Source: an uncultured Lachnospiraceae bacterium
GTDB lineage: Bacteria; Bacillota; Clostridia; Lachnospirales; Lachnospiraceae
Direction of reading: 5' to 3'
DNA length: 64,000 nt
Assembly (NCBI GenBank): GCA_910579615.1
Contig: CAJTUA010000013.1
Span: 1 to 64,000 of the forward strand
This document shows, piece after piece, positions 32,392 through 41,164 of the stretch (positions are counted from its first letter, which is position 1; every line of letters begins with the position of its first letter). The notes below the pieces were generated by a model, which worked only from the letters and a program-made list of their open reading frames with translations, did not search any database and had not been told where the DNA came from. A program made the position numbers and the translations under genes.

Positions 32392-33108
32392 TTATTTCTG
32401 GTTCTTGTTATAAATCTTCGTTTCATATTTCCCTGTTGCAATATCAATATACCGCACAAACAATGAAACTTTATTCTCCTCATTCAAGGCATTCCATACC
32501 ATATCGCCGAATGCATTGATGTCCCCGGAAATCCCGACAAGCTTCGGCTCGCCCTCAAAGCTTGGCAGTGGGTTGCCGTCATGCATGTATGTATGGATAA
32601 AATGCCCTTCGCCTGCCTTCGGATTCTGGTAGGCAAAGGTATAACGGTGGCAGGAGGACGGGTCGCCGTTATTGCTTTTTAAAATCGACATGGCATAATT
32701 GTAGCCGCCGCCCTCGACATGCATAATACCGGAAATACGCGGTGTATAATTCGGTGCATCCGGCTCAAATTCGCGGGAGCGCAGCGACTGCTCGAAGGTC
32801 AGCTGCCTGTCCATCCCCTCATAGATGGTGTCGGTCTGGTCGCCGTTTGTGACAATCGTCTTGTTGCCGAGCACACGCACCGGCGCGTAGATAATCAGGC
32901 TCGGGTCCTCAAGCTTTGACGGGTCAAACGCCTCCGTGCGGATGCCTTCCCCCTCCGTGACAAACACGCGGTTGCGGCTGTTGGCGCTCCTGCCCATAAT
33001 GAAGTAGGCGGTCACGGCATACGCCCCGTCCTTTGAGCGCCCGATTACAATGCCCCTGCCCGGGTACGCATTGCCCAAAAGCTCCTGTTGCAGCGATAAA
33101 AGCTCCAT
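32392..33108 (-). CDS. purO: IMP cyclohydrolase, PurO-like (archaeal type)
   Basis: The protein has 238 residues from ATG 33108 (MELLSLQQELL), with AGGTGG upstream. NAYPGRGIVIGRSKDG and YFIMGRSANSRNRVF are diagnostic of the PurO/IMP_cyclohyd fold. It closes FAICAR to IMP. Together with the AICAR transformylase downstream it replaces bifunctional PurH. The ZTP riboswitch upstream supports this, since ZTP signals shortage of 10-formyl-THF, the transformylase cosubstrate. Confidence 0.9.
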   Translation of the reverse strand: MELLSLQQELLGNAYPGRGIVIGRSKDGAYAVTAYFIMGRSANSRNRVFVTEGEGIRTEAFDPSKLEDPSLIIYAPVRVLGNKTIVTNGDQTDTIYEGMDRQLTFEQSLRSREFEPDAPNYTPRISGIMHVEGGGYNYAMSILKSNNGDPSSCHRYTFAYQNPKAGEGHFIHTYMHDGNPLPSFEGEPKLVGISGDINAFGDMVWNALNEENKVSLFVRYIDIATGKYETKIYNKNQK

Positions 33109-33177
33109 AAAAAATTCCACCTTTCTGCCGTCATGCGGCATAAAATTTTTATGCACTTTGCACGAAATGCCCGAAAA

Positions 33178-33315
33178 GGCGCAAAAAACCGCCCGGGCGC
33201 ACAGCAATATGCATTCGCCCAGGCGGTCGGCATTCCGTCTTCATGCACTCCCCGCAGGTCATTCCTGCACAGCCAAAAGCTATTTTCCGCCAGTCGTGCA
33301 TTTGCACAGTCCCAT
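33178..33315 (-). promoter_or_regulatory. ZTP (pfl) riboswitch controlling purO and the AICAR transformylase
   Basis: The minus strand shows GCACGACTGGCGGA, then TGACCTGCGGGGAGTGCATG, then GCCGACCGCCTGGGCG, the three signature blocks of the pfl motif. ZTP/ZMP binding should block the terminator and switch on the last purine steps. Nothing else coding is seen in 33109-33448. Confidence 0.93.
33188..33227 (-). terminator. Terminator stem of the ZTP riboswitch
   Basis: On the minus strand ACCGCCTGGGCG pairs with CGCCCGGGCGGT and is followed by TTTTTT. Its 5' arm is the conserved CCGCCTGGGC of the aptamer, so ligand binding and termination compete for the same bases. Confidence 0.85.
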
Positions 33316-33448
33316 AAAAACTCTTTTTTGGTTCCTGTGTTTTCATGTTACATGATTCCGCGGGAAAAATCAAGTATTTTTTCTGCGTTTGTGCCTTTTT
33401 CGTCCGGATACGCTCCAACTCTTGGATATACGGCGGCAACGCTGATGT

Positions 33449-35080
33449 TTACTTTCTCCGGATGCGCACGGTATGGGAAAATTCCGTATCATCCGTAAAA
33501 TAAACGGTCGCCGCCCCCGGAATCCGCGTGATGCCATCGTCCCGCCCTTCCGTATAGCGGTGTGTGCCAAACGCAGGTCCAATCACAAAACCGCTGAGCT
33601 GATTGGACGCTTCAACAAAGGAATCCTTTACGATAAGCGTCTCATTGCCCTGCACGGCAAGGTCCATATGCTCATTCACAATGCGGTCAATGCCCGAAAA
33701 GGTTATCTCAACACGCCACGGTGCCCCCTTTACCCCCGCGACTTTAAAATCTATAACCAGCTCCTCCCCTTCCTCGCGGATTACGACATCAATCTCCATT
33801 TTCGGCCGCTCCCTGCGCGGTTTTGCTGCCTGCTCCGTTTTCCACCATTCACTCTCCTGCTTTTTCTCAAACGGGAAATTGTATTGGCCGTGCATTGTCT
33901 GGTGCAGATGGAGGCTGCCATCTCCAAGCTCCTCCATGGTTTCCGCACAAAATGCCCGGTGCTCATAAAAACTTCCGGCAAGCTTCATCACAAATTTGAT
34001 GGAACCTGCGTGCATGTAAAGGAAATGCGGCTTCCCATTCATCACGGTATATGTCATATCATCATGGCGCACCCTGGCAATTCCGGATTCTTTAAAAAAC
34101 ATGCGGTAGTTGGTCGGGATGCCGTCCGTATCATACTCTAATGCAATCAAATCCGGGTGGTTCATCAGCTGCATCAGAAAATCCGGCGAAGAAATCTGCT
34201 TTTCTTCCACCATGCTGAAAATATGGTTCGCCATTGCCAGAAATTCCGGAATCTGATGCCGCATACCAAGCGAAAGGTATACATAATAGTAATCCTTCGG
34301 GAAAATCAGCTTTTCCTTCTCAAAGCGCAGGGAGCTTTCCTGAAATACGCTGTCATCCGGCTCCCAGTAGCAAAGCATCATTTTCAGGTTCCGGATTGCG
34401 TACTGCTCGTAAGAGAAATCCGAAAGCGCCTCCGAAAGTACAACCAACGCATCATTATTTAACCGGTTCACATTGTCCGACGACCTCTCCCGGAACTGTC
34501 CGTCCCCGTTGCAGCCAATCCCTTCCTCAAGGTATTTCACCGCCGTCTGTGTCATCTCGTCACAATCAAAGATTCTTCCGCAGGCAGCCAAAACTGCGAT
34601 AACAATCAGTTCGCAGTCCGATGAACGGATGTCTTCCTCCAACAGCCCTTCCGCCCCGGAACGCACAATGACCTCCAGGCGCATGAGGATTTCCTTTTCC
34701 TGCTCCGTCTGTGCGTTGTTGCGCAGATATTTTAAAATCGGAAGAAGCTTGCGGATGCACAGCGCCGTATCCGGCACTGAGAAAAAATTCCCGGTCACAT
34801 AGTCAAACAGGCCGTCCTCATGCTGCACGCGGCGAACAAAATTCGTTGCCGCGACAATCCGTTCAAACACAAGGGGGTCATGGTAATATTTGCAGTCGGA
34901 ATTCAGGTAAGCAGCTGTCAGGTTGGAGAGTTTATAAATCGTGGATTTCGCCTGATAAATCCCATCCTCCTCCATAAATCCCCCATACTGCGGATTCCCC
35001 ACTTCCATGTTCTGAAGACGCAGCGCGCGGAAAACACGTTTGTCCGCATCCTGCACCATTTTTTCATAATGTTTTCTCAT
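33449..35080 (-). CDS. Unassigned protein, helical barrel plus beta domain, possible heparinase II/III-like
   Basis: The protein has 543 residues from ATG 35080 (MRKHYEKMVQDADKRVF), with GGGAGTG upstream; the longer frame runs through the promoter palindrome. The first 350 residues are helix-rich with repeated hydrophobic patches, like an alpha/alpha toroid. The last 150 are beta-rich (RVEITFSGIDRIVNEHMDLA, GTHRYTEGRDDGITRIPGAA). That layout resembles heparinase II/III-type lyases, but no signal peptide is present and catalytic residues are not certain. I treat the function as unknown. Confidence 0.6.
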   Translation of the reverse strand: MRKHYEKMVQDADKRVFRALRLQNMEVGNPQYGGFMEEDGIYQAKSTIYKLSNLTAAYLNSDCKYYHDPLVFERIVAATNFVRRVQHEDGLFDYVTGNFFSVPDTALCIRKLLPILKYLRNNAQTEQEKEILMRLEVIVRSGAEGLLEEDIRSSDCELIVIAVLAACGRIFDCDEMTQTAVKYLEEGIGCNGDGQFRERSSDNVNRLNNDALVVLSEALSDFSYEQYAIRNLKMMLCYWEPDDSVFQESSLRFEKEKLIFPKDYYYVYLSLGMRHQIPEFLAMANHIFSMVEEKQISSPDFLMQLMNHPDLIALEYDTDGIPTNYRMFFKESGIARVRHDDMTYTVMNGKPHFLYMHAGSIKFVMKLAGSFYEHRAFCAETMEELGDGSLHLHQTMHGQYNFPFEKKQESEWWKTEQAAKPRRERPKMEIDVVIREEGEELVIDFKVAGVKGAPWRVEITFSGIDRIVNEHMDLAVQGNETLIVKDSFVEASNQLSGFVIGPAFGTHRYTEGRDDGITRIPGAATVYFTDDTEFSHTVRIRRK

Positions 35081-35169
35081 ATTTATCACACTCCCTTTCC
35101 TGGAAATTACAATTTGTGGCACACGATTCGCCAGGGAAATTGTCCTCCTTTGGTCGGGCGGCGAATCGG

Positions 35170-35227
35170 CGCAGGCATGGTATAATGCTTTGCAGACATT
35201 ATACCATGCCTGCGCAACAAAGTGCAA
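35170..35227 (-). promoter_or_regulatory. Perfect 19-bp inverted repeat carrying a -10 in each arm
   Basis: GCGCAGGCATGGTATAATG (35170-35188) and CATTATACCATGCCTGCGC (35198-35216) flank 9 bases. The minus-strand TATAAT (35204 to 35199) has TTGCAC 17 bp upstream (35227 to 35222) and likely drives the gene at 35080. The plus-strand TATAAT has no -35. A further inverted pair GATTCGCC/GGCGAATC lies at 35125-35167. Confidence 0.6.
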
Positions 35228-35364
35228 TTTTTTTCCGCAAAAACAACCGTTTTCTTTCAAAACAGAGCAATATCCCTGGTATCGCCAAATTTTGCACTGG
35301 AAAAAAACACTCCGGTATGGTACGATAAGAGTTATGAAAAAGATAACAGAAAGAAGGAATTCCC

Positions 35365-36681
35365 ATGAATAAAAAAGACATTCTTGAACTGAAACGCCGT
35401 ATGAAAAAGACACATTGCACCTTCACGCGCATGTGCGGCTGCTATGTGAATGCAGAGAAGGAAATCGTGCTGACCTTTAACGAAAATTTCCTGAACCTTG
35501 AGGAGGACGAGCTGCACAAATACCTTGAAATTGCCGCAAAAACACTTTCCGGCACGCCAGGCAACAATCTGTTAGAACTTTCTTTCCCGAAAGAACAGGA
35601 GGAAGCGGGCGGTAAGCAGCAGTTTTTGATGGGGTTAAAAGAGAGCAGGCTAAAAAATGACGAGCTGGCACAGGCCTTTTACCAGTTGGTGATTGAAAAT
35701 TATGATTATGCCGGAAATTATCTGATTGTCCTGTTCCATGATGCCTATGATGTCATGACAAAAACAAGCGATAATAACGCGCTTGACGAATCCGAGGAGG
35801 TATATGAATATCTTCTTGCCGCTGTCTGCCCGGTTGCACTCTCAAAGCCAGGACTCGGATATCTGGAAAGCGAGAACCGCATTGGTCCCCGTATGCGCGA
35901 CTGGGTGGTCGGCGTGCCGGATGTCGGATTTGTCTTCCCTGCCTTCACGGAGCGCAGCACAGATGTCCATTCTGCCATGTATTACACAAAGGATACCAAG
36001 GAGCCCCACGATGAATTTATGGAATTTATTCTTGGCTGCCCGGCGCGCCAGACTGCAACTGAAAAGAAAAACACCTTTCAGGAGATTGTTTCTGGTGCCG
36101 TGCCGGATGAACGCAAGCGCGGGCGCGTCCTGTATGATATCCATGAAACATTGCAGGGGATGGTGGAGGAAAAAGCGCTCTACACCGAGCCGGAACAAGA
36201 GCCTGACCCGATTGTGCTCACACCGCAGGCCATACAGGATGTGCTGACAAGCAGCAATGTGCCAGAGGAGATTGCCGTGCGCATCGAGCGCTCCTACACG
36301 GAAAAATTCGCGGACGAGCCACCGGTTGCCGATTTATTGGTGGACAAGAAAATATTAAATGCCGGGGCGCACGAGCGCCGCGAGGAAGAGCTTTTAGTGG
36401 AAGTACAGCAATTAAAGGACGAGCTTGGGCTTACAAAAAATGAGCTTGCACTTGCACAAAGTACGGCGCGCGCAGTTTCTGATTTCGCAGAAGGGGCTGT
36501 GGGGGAAGCGGCCGTGGCACTCACACCGGAAGATGCATCCTGCGAAGTTATTTTGCGCGTTGCACCAAAAAAAGCAGACCAAATCACAACGCAGATGATT
36601 GGCGGCAGGCGCTGCATTGTCATTCCAATGGAAGAAAATGAGCACGCAAGCATCAACGGGGCGGAACTGGCGGAGGAATAA
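35365..36681 (+). CDS. DUF4317 family protein
   Basis: This 438-residue protein has the DUF4317 start MNKKDILELKRRMKKTHCTF and RMCGCYV. YLIVLFHDAYDVMTKTSDN and VPDVGFVFPAFTERSTDVH are conserved in the family. The C-terminal third is charged and coiled-coil prone (LLVEVQQLKDELGLTKNELA). The family is common in gut Clostridia and has no known function. AAGAAGGAA precedes the ATG. It is divergent from the gene at 35080 and ends at a shared terminator. Confidence 0.85.
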   Translation: MNKKDILELKRRMKKTHCTFTRMCGCYVNAEKEIVLTFNENFLNLEEDELHKYLEIAAKTLSGTPGNNLLELSFPKEQEEAGGKQQFLMGLKESRLKNDELAQAFYQLVIENYDYAGNYLIVLFHDAYDVMTKTSDNNALDESEEVYEYLLAAVCPVALSKPGLGYLESENRIGPRMRDWVVGVPDVGFVFPAFTERSTDVHSAMYYTKDTKEPHDEFMEFILGCPARQTATEKKNTFQEIVSGAVPDERKRGRVLYDIHETLQGMVEEKALYTEPEQEPDPIVLTPQAIQDVLTSSNVPEEIAVRIERSYTEKFADEPPVADLLVDKKILNAGAHERREEELLVEVQQLKDELGLTKNELALAQSTARAVSDFAEGAVGEAAVALTPEDASCEVILRVAPKKADQITTQMIGGRRCIVIPMEENEHASINGAELAEE

Positions 36682-36742
36682 ACAGCTTCATCCCCTCCAA
36701 CACATCCTGCTTTATGTCCGAAAAATTTTCCTACCAAAAAAA

Positions 36743-36782
36743 TCCCGGCAGGGGCAGAACGATTTCTGCCTTCCTGCCGGGA
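36743..36782. terminator. Bidirectional terminator between DUF4317 and the GH10 gene
   Basis: TCCCGGCAGG and CCTGCCGGGA with nested GGCAGAA/TTTCTGCC form the stem. ATTTTT follows on the plus strand and TTTTTTT on the minus. It serves two convergent genes. Confidence 0.88.
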
Positions 36783-36812
36783 TTTTTATAGCCTTTCTTC
36801 CCCCACCGAATC

Positions 36813-38231
36813 TTAATATCCTGCCTTTTCCTTTTGCTGCAATACCCCGTACAGCGCATATTTTGGAAGATACATTGTATCGTACAGCAATGGACTGGCA
36901 TCTTTGCGCCACGAAAGCCCGTCCGCAAAGCCCCAGAACGTCAGGGCATCCATCGTAACCTTGCCCTCCTGTACCAGTTTAAACAGCCCGTCAGTCAGCT
37001 CATAGTAATATCTTCCCTGTACCTTCAGGTTTTCATCCGTAGCGGCAAGCGTATTCTGCCAGGTTCCGAGCGATACGTCAAGCTCTGTCAGCTCAATTTT
37101 CAATCCCGTTGCCCCAAGCCTCTCCACCGTTTTCAGATAATTGTCCAGGTCATCGCCCGTATAGAGATGCGCCTGCAGGCCAATGCCATCAATCAGATAA
37201 TTTCCTTCCTCGTCCACCAATGTATCAACGAATTTCAGGAGTGCGTCCGTTTTGTACTGCTCGTTGTAGTCATTGTAATACAAGTCAATGCTTTCCGGGG
37301 CATACTGGTTTGCATAATAAAATGCATACCACAGATAATCCGCCCCGATAATCTGATACCAGTAATTCATCTCCTCGCGGATTTTGCCATCTTCCATCCA
37401 TGCTTCATTGACAACATCATATGCATAAAACAGGTCGGTGTAGCCGTAATCGTCAAGCTGTTCAAACACCTGCTTTATGTAACTTTCCATACGCGCCAGC
37501 ATAACCTCACGGGTGACAAACGGCGCATTCGTATCAAAATTTTCATGGAAAATCCACTTCGGTGTCTGGCTGTACCAGATAATGGTATGGCCGCGCACCG
37601 CCATGTGGTTTGCGCGCGCCCAGTCAAGCATTGCTGCCATGTCGGCGTTAAAGTTCACGACGATATCCCCCGTTGCAATGCTTTCTGCTTTGTCGAGAAT
37701 GTAGTCCGGCTTCATGGCGTTTTCCATCGTTACACTGTTAAAATTTGCTGTTATCAGGTCGGCAAGGTAACTATTGTTAATCATCTGGGTCGTAAGGCAG
37801 GTTCCCGCCTTCATGCCGTTTTGTGCAAATACCGACTGGATGGTAAGGGGAGCCTGGCTGTCGGCTGCCTGCGTTGGCTCTGCTTCCCCCTCTGGCTTTT
37901 GTTCTGCCTTGGTTGGCTCTGCTTCCCCCTCTGGCTTCTGTTCTGCCTTGGTCGGCTCTGCTTCCCCGTCTGGTTTCTGTTCTGCCTTGGTTGGCTCTGC
38001 TTCCCCCTCTGGCTTCTGTTCCGCCTTGGTTGGCTCTGCTTCCCCGTCCGGTTTCTGTTCTGCCTTGGTTGGCTCTGCTTCCCCGTCTGGCTGCGTCCCT
38101 TCATCCGGCACCTGCGTTACCCCTGCCACAGATACCGGGGTATCCGGTGTACTATCCTCCCTGCTGCCGCAGGCAACAAGCGAGAGCACCATCATCCCTG
38201 TCAGAATACCCGCAATACACCTTTTTCTCAT
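36813..38231 (-). CDS. GH10 endo-1,4-beta-xylanase, lipoprotein
   Basis: The protein has 472 residues from ATG 38231, after GGAGGT. A lipoprotein signal ends at C21 (LSLVAC). Residues 48-120 are a 13-residue linker repeat (PDGEAEPTKAEQK type, six copies). The GH10 barrel follows: acid/base E276 in DVVNEAW and nucleophile E383 in IELTELDVS. It cuts the xylan backbone at the cell surface, the linker holding the enzyme away from the membrane. It stands downstream of YesL and an LplABC transporter that should import the products. Confidence 0.95.
   Translation of the reverse strand: MRKRCIAGILTGMMVLSLVACGSREDSTPDTPVSVAGVTQVPDEGTQPDGEAEPTKAEQKPDGEAEPTKAEQKPEGEAEPTKAEQKPDGEAEPTKAEQKPEGEAEPTKAEQKPEGEAEPTQAADSQAPLTIQSVFAQNGMKAGTCLTTQMINNSYLADLITANFNSVTMENAMKPDYILDKAESIATGDIVVNFNADMAAMLDWARANHMAVRGHTIIWYSQTPKWIFHENFDTNAPFVTREVMLARMESYIKQVFEQLDDYGYTDLFYAYDVVNEAWMEDGKIREEMNYWYQIIGADYLWYAFYYANQYAPESIDLYYNDYNEQYKTDALLKFVDTLVDEEGNYLIDGIGLQAHLYTGDDLDNYLKTVERLGATGLKIELTELDVSLGTWQNTLAATDENLKVQGRYYYELTDGLFKLVQEGKVTMDALTFWGFADGLSWRKDASPLLYDTMYLPKYALYGVLQQKEKAGY
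37870..38095 (-). repeat. 39-bp tandem repeat inside the xylanase gene
   Basis: Five to six near-identical 39-bp units encode the 13-residue acidic linker. Units differ mainly at GAT/GAG (Asp/Glu). The length is a multiple of three, so copy-number change keeps the frame. Confidence 0.9.
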
Positions 38232-38443
38232 AAAATACCTCCATGCTTTTCCAATCGTTACAGCAAAGCCAAAAAACAATGCTTTGCCCTCCCTGATATT
38301 TTACCATGTCCGTATTGATTTTTTCTCTCCACCTGTTGCAGTATTTCACTTAAATTTTGCGTTTTGCGCTGCTTACAGCGCCACAGAGAAAATATCCAAT
38401 CGAAAACAGAGGAGTACCTGTATAAAGGAAACAGTGGATGATT

Positions 38444-39082
38444 TTATCTCTCATCCTTCCTGATTACGGTATCCGGGTCTTTCTCAAGCTGTCCGAAAAT
38501 GTACATTGCAAATCCGCTGACTGTCAGAAAAAGGCAGGAAGGGCCTATCAGCGCAAACAAGATTATCATCCATCTCGTAAAGAAAAACAAGACAAGCTCG
38601 ACCGCCAAAACAACCAGCAGCAGCACCGTGCGCCCAAAATACCGCAGCGAGATTTCCCATGAATTTTTCAGTGTATTGACCAGGGTATTCTCGTAGCGCG
38701 CACAGAGCGGGAAGGCGTAAATCAGTCCGAGGACGAATACAAAAATTGCTATAACCCCCATCATCAGAATCATGAGCGGCGGCTCTGTCAGGGCATAGAA
38801 AATCTGAAAATCAAGATACACAGCATAAGCCGCCACAAGCGATACCAGTCCAAGCGGGATGCCGCTTTTCAGGTTTGCCCGGAATGCCCGAAAAAATTCT
38901 TTGCCAATATAGCCCTCCTTGTCGTCTAGCATTTTAAGCGTCACCGTATAAGCTGCCACGGTTGACGCGCCGATGGTCACAACCGGCAGCGAACAAAGCA
39001 GCCAGAAAAAATTCAGCTTCATCATATCCCACAGTCTCGCAAAAAATTGATAGACCGGGCCATCAATCTGAAATAATCTCAT
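38444..39082 (-). CDS. YesL-family (DUF624) membrane protein
   Basis: This 212-residue protein has about five hydrophobic helices. The start MRLFQIDGPVYQFFARLWDM and LLCSLPVVTIGASTVAAY are the DUF624 signature. These proteins accompany carbohydrate ABC transporters of the LplABC group in Firmicutes; their exact role is unknown. It lies between the solute-binding protein and the xylanase. GGAAAGGAAC precedes the ATG. Confidence 0.88.
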   Translation of the reverse strand: MRLFQIDGPVYQFFARLWDMMKLNFFWLLCSLPVVTIGASTVAAYTVTLKMLDDKEGYIGKEFFRAFRANLKSGIPLGLVSLVAAYAVYLDFQIFYALTEPPLMILMMGVIAIFVFVLGLIYAFPLCARYENTLVNTLKNSWEISLRYFGRTVLLLVVLAVELVLFFFTRWMIILFALIGPSCLFLTVSGFAMYIFGQLEKDPDTVIRKDER

Positions 39083-39130
39083 GTTCCTTTCCCATTCCTT
39101 TCACCAATCCTTAAAACAGGCACCGCCAAA

Positions 39131-39167
39131 AGGAGGATGCCGCATAAAAGAAAAGCGACATCCTCCT
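39131..39167 (-). terminator. Terminator after the solute-binding protein gene
   Basis: On the minus strand AGGAGGATGTCGC pairs with TGCGGCATCCTCCT, and TTT follows. It separates the transporter genes from yesL and the xylanase. Confidence 0.6.
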
Positions 39168-39208
39168 CTCCCATCAAAACAAAGCAAACTTACCGATGTT
39201 CCCTTAAA

Positions 39209-41023
39209 TTACTTGCTGCGCAACGGCTCTTCTAACGCGTTGCGGATGGATGCCTCATTTAAGCTCCATTCCAGACACTGGTCATACCCGTAATCTGCTG
39301 TCATTTTCTTCATGTCGGCAACAATCGAAGCAAACTCCGCATCATCCTTTGCGTAAATTGCCTTCCAGGAATACTGTACAATACACTTGGTTACCTGGTT
39401 CCAGACAATCTTTAAGTCGTCCGTCTGGTCACTCTCGCTCATGGTCGTCGCAGGTGCAACTTTAAAATTCTTGGTTGCAACATACTCATCGCGCAGCGAT
39501 GTACCTGCCCATTCGCGCCATGCCTTCTCAACCTCGTTTCTCGGGGCTACCTGCATGCTCAGCCATAAATCACAAAGATAGCGCTCCCCGGTCTCCGGAT
39601 TGACATCGTTCTCCGTCCAGGTCGTGTTGTTCATCTGGTTGCCACCATCGTTAAAATTGCCGCCGCCCCACTCTGCAGGCATCATGGTATTCTGCTTGTC
39701 ATTGTGGCAGATCAGACCGAATTCCGTGAAATAGGTCTTATTGTTCTCATTGTAATCCCAGCAAAGTCCCCTCGGACCATAATCCGGTGTAAGGCGCCCT
39801 TCTGGGGTTGAAAGGTAATTGATGATTGCCATGCAAAGATCCGGGTACTGCGTCTTTGCGCCAATCGACCACACGCGGTTTCCGCCCGCGGTATTCATAC
39901 CATATACCAACGGTCTCGCATCGTCCGGAACAAGCGCAGTCATCAGCTTATTTTCTGCAAGATGTTCATCCGTGTTGTAAGCATCCGCACCTGCGTAATC
40001 AAAAATCGAGAAGAATACGCCGCCCGCCTTCAACTTCTCCATCATCTGGTCATACTTTTGTGTCATGGAGTTCGGGTCCAAAAGGTTGTTCTGGTACAAC
40101 TTATTAAAAAATGCTAACATCTCAAGATATGGACTGTCGTCCGCAAGACAGTCGTAGTATTCCCCTGTGTCGGAATCGTAATTGCCGATGCCAAGCTCAT
40201 CATAGCCGTAGTATGCGGTTACCATCGCCTTGACATACATTACCAAATTTCCATCCCAGTCCGGCCAGAGGGATACTGCGTAAGTTTCCTTGCCGTTTTC
40301 GTCGAGCGGGCAAATCTCTTTCATCTTCACCAGCATATCAAAATAATCATCCAGATTCTTAACTTCCGGACGGCCAAGCTGGTCATAGAGATCCCAACGG
40401 ACATCCCATGTGTACATAAACGACTCATAGCTTGACGGGTCGGATGCGACATTGTGCCCGAAACCGTAAACCTTCCCGGTGTCCGTCAGACCCCTGTTTG
40501 CCTCAAGCGCCAGCTGCATATGCTCGTTGATGTACGGTCCGTAAGTCTGCAAAAGATTTCCCTTTTCCCAATCATAGAGAAGCCCCGCCTCGACCGCCTT
40601 TTTGTATTTGCTGCCGTTGCTGCCCCAGATTACAATGTCGCCAAGGTCTCCTTCCTGCATCAGCGAATCATACACGCCGTCACCGTCCGGAACAATATTG
40701 ATTACAACATTGAACTTATTCTTCAAAATCGTCGCGAACCAGCCCTGGAGCTCGCCGGAGTAATTCGCAAGCTGTGAGTACACATTCAGTGTCACGGTTT
40801 CATCCGGCACAGTATAATTCTCGTAATCATTCTTGATTTCGCCGCTTAATTTCTTTAGTCCCGGATAAGCTGGCTCATCCCCTGCATTCGGGGTACCAGT
40901 TGCATCTGCATTCGGGGTATCCGTACCGCCCGGCGTTCCCGCTTCCTCCGAACCACAGGCCGCCATCGATGCTACCATGCTCGCACCAAGCAACAATGCC
41001 AACGCTTTTTTCGTCTTCCTCAT
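39209..41023 (-). CDS. Extracellular solute-binding lipoprotein of the xylan-locus ABC transporter
   Basis: Of 604 residues, a lipoprotein signal ends at C23 (SMAACGSE), followed by a Gly/Thr/Pro/Asn-rich spacer to about 50. The long LplA-type binding fold (about 550 residues) contains VYGFGHNVASDPSSYESFMY and NRVWSIGAKTQYPDLCMAII. Size and partners place it in the family that binds oligosaccharides. It follows its two permeases, with a palindromic element just upstream that may set its higher dose. Confidence 0.92.
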   Translation of the reverse strand: MRKTKKALALLLGASMVASMAACGSEEAGTPGGTDTPNADATGTPNAGDEPAYPGLKKLSGEIKNDYENYTVPDETVTLNVYSQLANYSGELQGWFATILKNKFNVVINIVPDGDGVYDSLMQEGDLGDIVIWGSNGSKYKKAVEAGLLYDWEKGNLLQTYGPYINEHMQLALEANRGLTDTGKVYGFGHNVASDPSSYESFMYTWDVRWDLYDQLGRPEVKNLDDYFDMLVKMKEICPLDENGKETYAVSLWPDWDGNLVMYVKAMVTAYYGYDELGIGNYDSDTGEYYDCLADDSPYLEMLAFFNKLYQNNLLDPNSMTQKYDQMMEKLKAGGVFFSIFDYAGADAYNTDEHLAENKLMTALVPDDARPLVYGMNTAGGNRVWSIGAKTQYPDLCMAIINYLSTPEGRLTPDYGPRGLCWDYNENNKTYFTEFGLICHNDKQNTMMPAEWGGGNFNDGGNQMNNTTWTENDVNPETGERYLCDLWLSMQVAPRNEVEKAWREWAGTSLRDEYVATKNFKVAPATTMSESDQTDDLKIVWNQVTKCIVQYSWKAIYAKDDAEFASIVADMKKMTADYGYDQCLEWSLNEASIRNALEEPLRSK

Positions 41024-41032
41024 ATTTACCTC

Positions 41033-41150
41033 CTATTTTAAGTACCGCATATCCCCTTTCAGAGCCATACTACAGCAGGGGGATTTTATGTCCGCTTCTC
41101 TCCCATAAAATCCCTTTAGGGTCTGTACGGGTATATGCTATTTGAAGTTG
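41033..41150 (-). repeat. Palindromic intercistronic element before the solute-binding protein
   Basis: Arms are GCATATACCC/GGGGATATGC with one mismatch. The middle stem is CAGACCC/GGCTCTG and the inner stem AAAGGGATTTTATG/CATAAAATCCCCCT. The loop reads GGGAGAGAAGCGGACA. The end motif is GGTACTTAAAAT before AGGAGG, a slight variant. This is the most diverged copy. Confidence 0.82.
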
Positions 41151-41164
41151 TTTTACATCGGAAC

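Noticed and set aside
37870..38095. Tandem 39-bp repeat as a CRISPR-like array
   Set aside because: It is in frame within the xylanase and encodes a regular acidic linker.
36834..38318. Long plus-strand frame of 494 codons antisense to the xylanase
   Set aside because: The minus strand encodes a clear GH10 enzyme; the antisense frame is a composition shadow with no motifs or ribosome site.
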